Shown one piece after another: positions 41,798 through 44,938 of a DNA stretch of 44,938 bases. Origin of the DNA: Affinundibacterium seohonense. Its GTDB lineage: Bacteria; Pseudomonadota; Gammaproteobacteria; Burkholderiales; Burkholderiaceae_D. The position numbers and the translations under genes were made by a program. Within the stretch, counting starts at the first letter, position 1; each line of letters starts with the position of its first letter. The notes beneath the pieces are model-generated. The model was not told the origin of the DNA and searched no databases. It saw only the letters and a program-made list of their open reading frames with translations. The stretch covers positions 1 to 44,938 of the forward strand of contig NZ_JACOFW010000032.1 of NCBI RefSeq assembly GCF_014284305.1, read 5' to 3'.

Positions 41798-42658
41798 CTA
41801 AGAATGTCGACGCATCACCAAAACCGCAAAATACCCCAGCAAAGGTCCTGCCCCAAAGCCAATTAAAGGCATGGGCGTCGAACCTAGGTAGGCACAGATC
41901 ATGATCACGATGTAGTACAGCGCAATCGGCATCAATTCATGTTCGTTGCGTTTGATACCGACATAAAACAAGCCAATCGGAATTAGTGCTACGCTCAATA
42001 CAGCTGCTAGCATCGCGAAGATTCCCGCACTCCCCGCTAGCTGAATCACGCCCTCGACATAAGGCACTGGCTGCAGCGGGTCTGGTTGCTGCCAGCACCA
42101 AAAGCATAACAATCCCAAAACGACACTGATCGCCACTTTCAACGCCAAGCCGCCAGCTCGATGCCACACAATGAACAGCGCCGCGAACGCGAAACTGATC
42201 AATTGCGAGAAGTCGGGTTGAAATGTCAGTAGTACTGAAAACACTAACATTAGAACCACATTGGCGTTTGCAGAAAACTGTAAGCGCCAATGGAGTCTGA
42301 CGAGCACAAGCAAGGCTAAAGGTAGAACGGCAGCTGAAAAATACAAACGTAGTCCGCCGAGCTTTAGCCAGCGACTTGGATTTCCTACTTCGAAAGATGC
42401 GAAACACGCCGCCAAGCCAAACAACATCATTGCGAGCATCAACACCGAATTGCGGATTTGCTGTGGTATCGACGACCCCGTTTCGGCGTCTTGATTTCGA
42501 CGCATTTTGTCCATCCATAGTACGAAGGCGATGCCTATCAAGGCCACAACAATCTGCTGCACTTGTAATGCCTGCCCTGCACCAGCCAGTCTCATCAGTA
42601 AAAGACTACCGATGAGACTGGGCAATGCAAATAGAATCAACAACCAACTTGTGCGCAT
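41798..42658 (-). CDS. Polytopic membrane protein, distant SEDS (FtsW/RodA)-like
   Basis: 286 aa from ATG 42658 (MRTSWLLILFALPSLIGS), which has GAGGAGA about 8 nt upstream; a TTG five codons earlier is rejected. About eight hydrophobic segments are present. Scattered similarity to SEDS glycosyltransferases is visible: GNPSRWLKLGGLRLYFSAAVLPLAL resembles the RWI-x-LG region, LTFQPDFSQLI resembles the QPDLGT motif, and STPMPLIGFGAGPLLGYF resembles the C-terminal PLPFxSYGGSS motif. It is about 80-100 residues shorter than RodA/FtsW, and the segment equivalent to the catalytic-Asp loop (hTDFIFA) reads QLAGSAGIFA. The call is therefore tentative and activity doubtful. It lies 39 bp downstream of an acyltransferase gene on the same strand. 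Confidence 0.5.
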   Translation of the reverse strand: MRTSWLLILFALPSLIGSLLLMRLAGAGQALQVQQIVVALIGIAFVLWMDKMRRNQDAETGSSIPQQIRNSVLMLAMMLFGLAACFASFEVGNPSRWLKLGGLRLYFSAAVLPLALLVLVRLHWRLQFSANANVVLMLVFSVLLTFQPDFSQLISFAFAALFIVWHRAGGLALKVAISVVLGLLCFWCWQQPDPLQPVPYVEGVIQLAGSAGIFAMLAAVLSVALIPIGLFYVGIKRNEHELMPIALYYIVIMICAYLGSTPMPLIGFGAGPLLGYFAVLVMRRHS

Positions 42659-42697
42659 CAACTTTCTCCTCAAATTTTTGCGGATTAAAACAAAATT

Positions 42698-43870
42698 CTA
42701 TTTACCCAAGGTACGTGAACGAAGAGATCGCATCGCTGGCGTGCTGACCCAGCGTTCCAACACTGCACCTAACAACAAACAAGCCACGACCACAGGCACA
42801 TATACGACGAACGTCCAGCGCATATTTCCACCGAAATAAGCACGATATGCAGTGCAGACGCTTAAGACAATAAACATATGGGTTAAGTAAATTTCATAGC
42901 TGAGACGTCCCATGTTCGCCAACCATTGCCAGCCCCAACGTGATCGTGGTGTTAGGCGCTGCGCGGCAAACACCAATAGGCAAGCAGACAGGCACAAAAT
43001 CAGCATGCTGTATCCATGAATCACTTTCCAGATTTCGCTGCCGAAGAAATAAATCGCGATTAACCCCATACCGCCCAAGACGGCAATCGTTCGTGCAAAC
43101 TGTTCGCTGGTTTTCCAGACTTGCGCCAAAAGCGCCGTCAATACGCCGAAAGCAATAGCCGACATGCCTGGCAAGTGGGCTTTCTCTTTCCAAATTTCAT
43201 TGCCGATGATGGCTTCCCGAGTCCAAGGTAAAGAGAATGCCAAGATCAACAAAGCTGCCACCAACCAACGTCGAGACAAAACAGTACAGAACATCGGAAA
43301 CGCGAGGTAAAAAACTTCTTCGATCGACAAAGACCACAAGACATCCCAAGCGGCTGGCAACCAAGTTGTTTGACCTTCATACCAATTCAGATGCAAGCCT
43401 AAAGCAGACAACAAAGCACGCCATAAAGTTTGGCCTTTTTCTTGGACCACGTAGCCGTCAACGCCAAACAAATGCATGAGGCTCAATACGACGAGTAAAA
43501 GTGCGAGCAGTGGAAAGATACGGCTAAAACGTTGACGGTAGAATTGACGCCAGTTAATCGCACTGAGTTCACCATAAGTTTGTAAGCATCGCTGTGTAAT
43601 CAGAAAACCAGACAAGACGAAGAACAGGAAGACTGATTCATAGCCATTAAAGCTAATGCCATTGATGATGCGCTTACTCAAAAATTCACCCGCTAAGCTG
43701 GGTTGTAAAGGCAAACGAAAACTCATCGCGAGGTGATGAATGACGACGAACAAAATAGAAAACCCGCGTAGCAGGTCGATACCAAAATTCCGTTGGCTTA
43801 AGCTAAGGTTCGTTGAAATTGCGTCTTGAGGCGGATGCATGAGGCGTAGTAAGCGTGGGCGAATCCGCAT
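42698..43870 (-). CDS. Acyltransferase-3 family membrane protein (OafA/YrhL-like)
   Basis: About 390-aa polytopic protein of the family that transfers acyl groups, often acetyl, to envelope polysaccharides. The N-terminal motif FGIDLLRGFSILFVVIHHLAMSF carries the conserved Arg and the His pair; FLFFVLSGFLITQR follows, then FYRQRFSRIFPLL and WSLSIEEVFYLAFP. Ten or so membrane segments are present and the C-terminus is short, without an SGNH domain. The start is uncertain: ATG 43870 or ATG 43840 (MHPPQDAISTN), neither with a strong ribosome site. It is on the same strand as the cupin gene upstream and the SEDS-like gene downstream, so an envelope-modification operon is possible. Confidence 0.88.
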   Translation of the reverse strand: MRIRPRLLRLMHPPQDAISTNLSLSQRNFGIDLLRGFSILFVVIHHLAMSFRLPLQPSLAGEFLSKRIINGISFNGYESVFLFFVLSGFLITQRCLQTYGELSAINWRQFYRQRFSRIFPLLALLLVVLSLMHLFGVDGYVVQEKGQTLWRALLSALGLHLNWYEGQTTWLPAAWDVLWSLSIEEVFYLAFPMFCTVLSRRWLVAALLILAFSLPWTREAIIGNEIWKEKAHLPGMSAIAFGVLTALLAQVWKTSEQFARTIAVLGGMGLIAIYFFGSEIWKVIHGYSMLILCLSACLLVFAAQRLTPRSRWGWQWLANMGRLSYEIYLTHMFIVLSVCTAYRAYFGGNMRWTFVVYVPVVVACLLLGAVLERWVSTPAMRSLRSRTLGK

Positions 43871-43904
43871 CCTACACAAAGCGGGAGGATAAACCAAGCA
43901 CCGG

Positions 43905-44348
43905 CTATTTGCTGCCGACTACGCCCACAGATTTATCGTAAAGTGGTTGGTTCTTTTCGACGATATGAACAGTGAACAAGGTCAACGAGGTATCACCAAC
44001 AACCTTGAAGCCGCCATGTGGCACCATCCGTAAATTCATCAGGCTAGCACCCGTAGTGAGACTAAGCGGCTCTTTTCCTGGCACTTGAATCTGAGCGCCC
44101 TGCACCACATACAAGGCTTCGATACCGTGATGAAGATGTAAATCGATACCCTCACCGGGCTTATATTCTGCGACGGACGATATTACTTCCATGCCGGTAG
44201 AAATGCCATTAGGTCCTAGCAGCTCAACTCGTTGTTTTTCTTGGCGCTGCGGAGAATCGTTCAAGGCTTGCGCAAGTAGAGTTCCGCCGCTGCCAATCGC
44301 GACCAAACAAGTTGCCATCAACGCTTGCCGTATATTAAGTCTTGCCAT
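43905..44348 (-). CDS. Exported cupin-domain protein
   Basis: 147 aa from ATG 44348 (MARLNIRQALMATCLVAIGSGGTLLAQAL), which has GGGGGGA about 6 nt upstream. A signal peptide ends near LLAQA. A single conserved beta-barrel follows: cupin motif 1 is EGIDLHLHHGIEALYVVQG with the metal-site His-x-His and Glu, and motif 2 is NLRMVPHGGFKVVGDTSLTLFTVHIVE. Fold is clear but reaction or ligand is not predictable. It lies between the truncated DUF924 gene and the acyltransferase gene, all on the minus strand. Confidence 0.85.
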   Translation of the reverse strand: MARLNIRQALMATCLVAIGSGGTLLAQALNDSPQRQEKQRVELLGPNGISTGMEVISSVAEYKPGEGIDLHLHHGIEALYVVQGAQIQVPGKEPLSLTTGASLMNLRMVPHGGFKVVGDTSLTLFTVHIVEKNQPLYDKSVGVVGSK

Positions 44349-44383
44349 GAAGTCCCCCCAGCAGATCTCACTAAAATATGTCA

Positions 44384-44812
44384 CTAAAAGCGCGAACCAT
44401 CTTCTTTCAGAAACTCCATTTCTTCCGCTGTTGATTCTCGTCCCAGTATGGCATTACGATGCGGATAGCGACCAAAACGATCAATGATGCGCTTATGCTT
44501 TAACTCGAATTCATAATTACCTTGGGGCGCGTGCTCATGAAACAGCTTCTCAGCATATACGTGGATAGCTCGAGATTCGCTATGCATGAATGGCATGTAG
44601 AGAAAATTTCTTTCGATAGCCGTTAAACCTTGATCTGCCTGCGCTCGGATCGCTTCTTGTGCCAACGCTAAGGCCATGGCATCTTGCGCAAATGCTTGCG
44701 GCGTATTGCGATACACATTGCGTGAAAACTGATCGAGGACGATGATTTCTGCGAGCCGACCATGGTCATCAGAACGCCACTGATAAAGCTCGCCTGCGGC
44801 GGCCTGTAGCAT
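44384..44812 (-). pseudogene. DUF924 family protein, 5' end removed by an IS3-family insertion
   Basis: The remaining 142 codons match DUF924: AGELYQWRSDDHGRLAEIIVLDQFSRNVYRNTPQAFAQD, then MPFMHSESRAIHVYAEKLF, and FELKHKRIIDRFGRYPHRNAILGRESTAEEMEFLKE. Complete family members start roughly 40-50 residues earlier with a region resembling VLDFWF; here that region is absent. Similarity begins directly at 44812, where insertion-sequence DNA begins. The ATG at 44810-44812 is created or exposed at the junction and is not the native start. The gene is most likely inactive, although a product could be made if transcribed from the element. Confidence 0.85.
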
Positions 44813-44938
44813 TGTAAACCTCCCTTAATCAGTGCCAGGTATTACTAGAGTTTTGAGGTTGGTGAAACAACCGGAATTCAACAGGGGTCATCCCGTTGAG
44901 TGAATCATGTGGGCATTGCTCGTTGTAATCGTTCATCC
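44813..44938 (-). mobile_element. IS3-family insertion sequence, right-edge fragment
   Basis: The block from 44813 to the window edge is foreign to the DUF924 gene. Its plus-strand end starts TGTAAACCTCCC, fitting the TG...CA termini of IS3-family elements, and it encodes the 3' end of an IS3 OrfB. The other end and any target-site duplication lie outside the window. Confidence 0.75.
44829..44938 (-). CDS. IS3-family transposase OrfB, C-terminal fragment (runs off right edge)
   Basis: The minus strand from the window edge reads MNDYNEQCPHDSLNGMTPVE, then FRLFHQPQNSSNTWH and TGA at 44829-44831. The YNEQ-PHDSLNG-TPVEFR pattern is the usual C-terminus of IS3-family DDE transposases, probably of the IS407-like group. 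The catalytic residues would lie to the right of the window. Transcription points into the truncated DUF924 gene. Confidence 0.8.
   Translation of the reverse strand, partial: MNDYNEQCPHDSLNGMTPVEFRLFHQPQNSSNTWH

Noticed and set aside
41937..42518. 193-aa open frame on the minus strand in another frame of the SEDS-like gene
   Set aside because: Overlaps a frame with a good ribosome site and coherent membrane topology; its own translation is Arg/Ser/Cys-rich without domains, typical of an alternative-frame shadow.

Overview
The window looks like chromosome of a moderate-GC betaproteobacterium, most likely Burkholderiales/Oxalobacteraceae (an Undibacterium-like organism). This rests on the DUF3579 protein at 12543-12881, a large TonB-dependent receptor of the kind found with N-acetylglucosamine (GlcNAc) genes, and the overall gene style; no rRNA or other taxonomic marker is present, so it is an inference. 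Both edges carry insertion-sequence material: the first 21 codons of an IS1182-type transposase on the left (minus strand, 1-64) and the C-terminus of an IS3-family transposase on the right (minus strand, 44829-44938). The right-hand element has cut the 5' end off a DUF924 gene.

Region 1 (179-9210) is a GlcNAc/chitooligosaccharide utilisation locus, all on the minus strand: a TonB-dependent outer-membrane receptor, then nagK, a GntR/UTRA regulator, nagA, a SIS-type glucosamine-6-phosphate deaminase and nagZ. The receptor promoter and the nagK promoter have the same architecture: TTGACA, 17 bp, TAAAGTG, with a GGTAT/TGGTATT direct repeat at 11-bp spacing directly upstream of the -35 box. This is the strongest regulatory signal in the window and predicts a common regulator, probably the GntR protein inside the operon. 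No inner-membrane GlcNAc transporter lies in the window.

Region 2 (9611-16914) holds a DUF1275/YoaK membrane protein, a MITE-like imperfect palindrome, a secreted M28 carboxypeptidase-Q-like peptidase, DUF3579, a putative Na+/H+ antiporter interrupted by one in-frame amber codon, a YhcH-type sugar anomerase, and a tightly coupled lemA-TPM-TPM operon.

Region 3 (17084-24590) encodes secreted hydrolases: an amidohydrolase with an extra N-terminal domain, and two translationally linked M14 carboxypeptidase paralogues. The first paralogue has lost all three zinc ligands and the second keeps them. Next come an exported or anchored protein of unknown function and a membrane-anchored XRE regulator with a repeat array upstream.

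Region 4 (24805-35086) is mostly housekeeping and stress: sppA, glutathione-dependent formaldehyde dehydrogenase, prfC, a GNAT acetyltransferase, a solute-binding-like protein, clpB with a good sigma-32 promoter, and an unrecognised conserved-looking gene.

Region 5 (35209-44938) has an aminotransferase/ridA pair divergent from a MocR regulator with ACCAATACA repeats between them, a membrane GGDEF protein with a variant motif, cysS, a short SEDS-like membrane protein lacking the usual catalytic motif, an acyltransferase-3 protein, an exported cupin and the IS-truncated DUF924 gene. No tRNA, rRNA or CRISPR array was seen.
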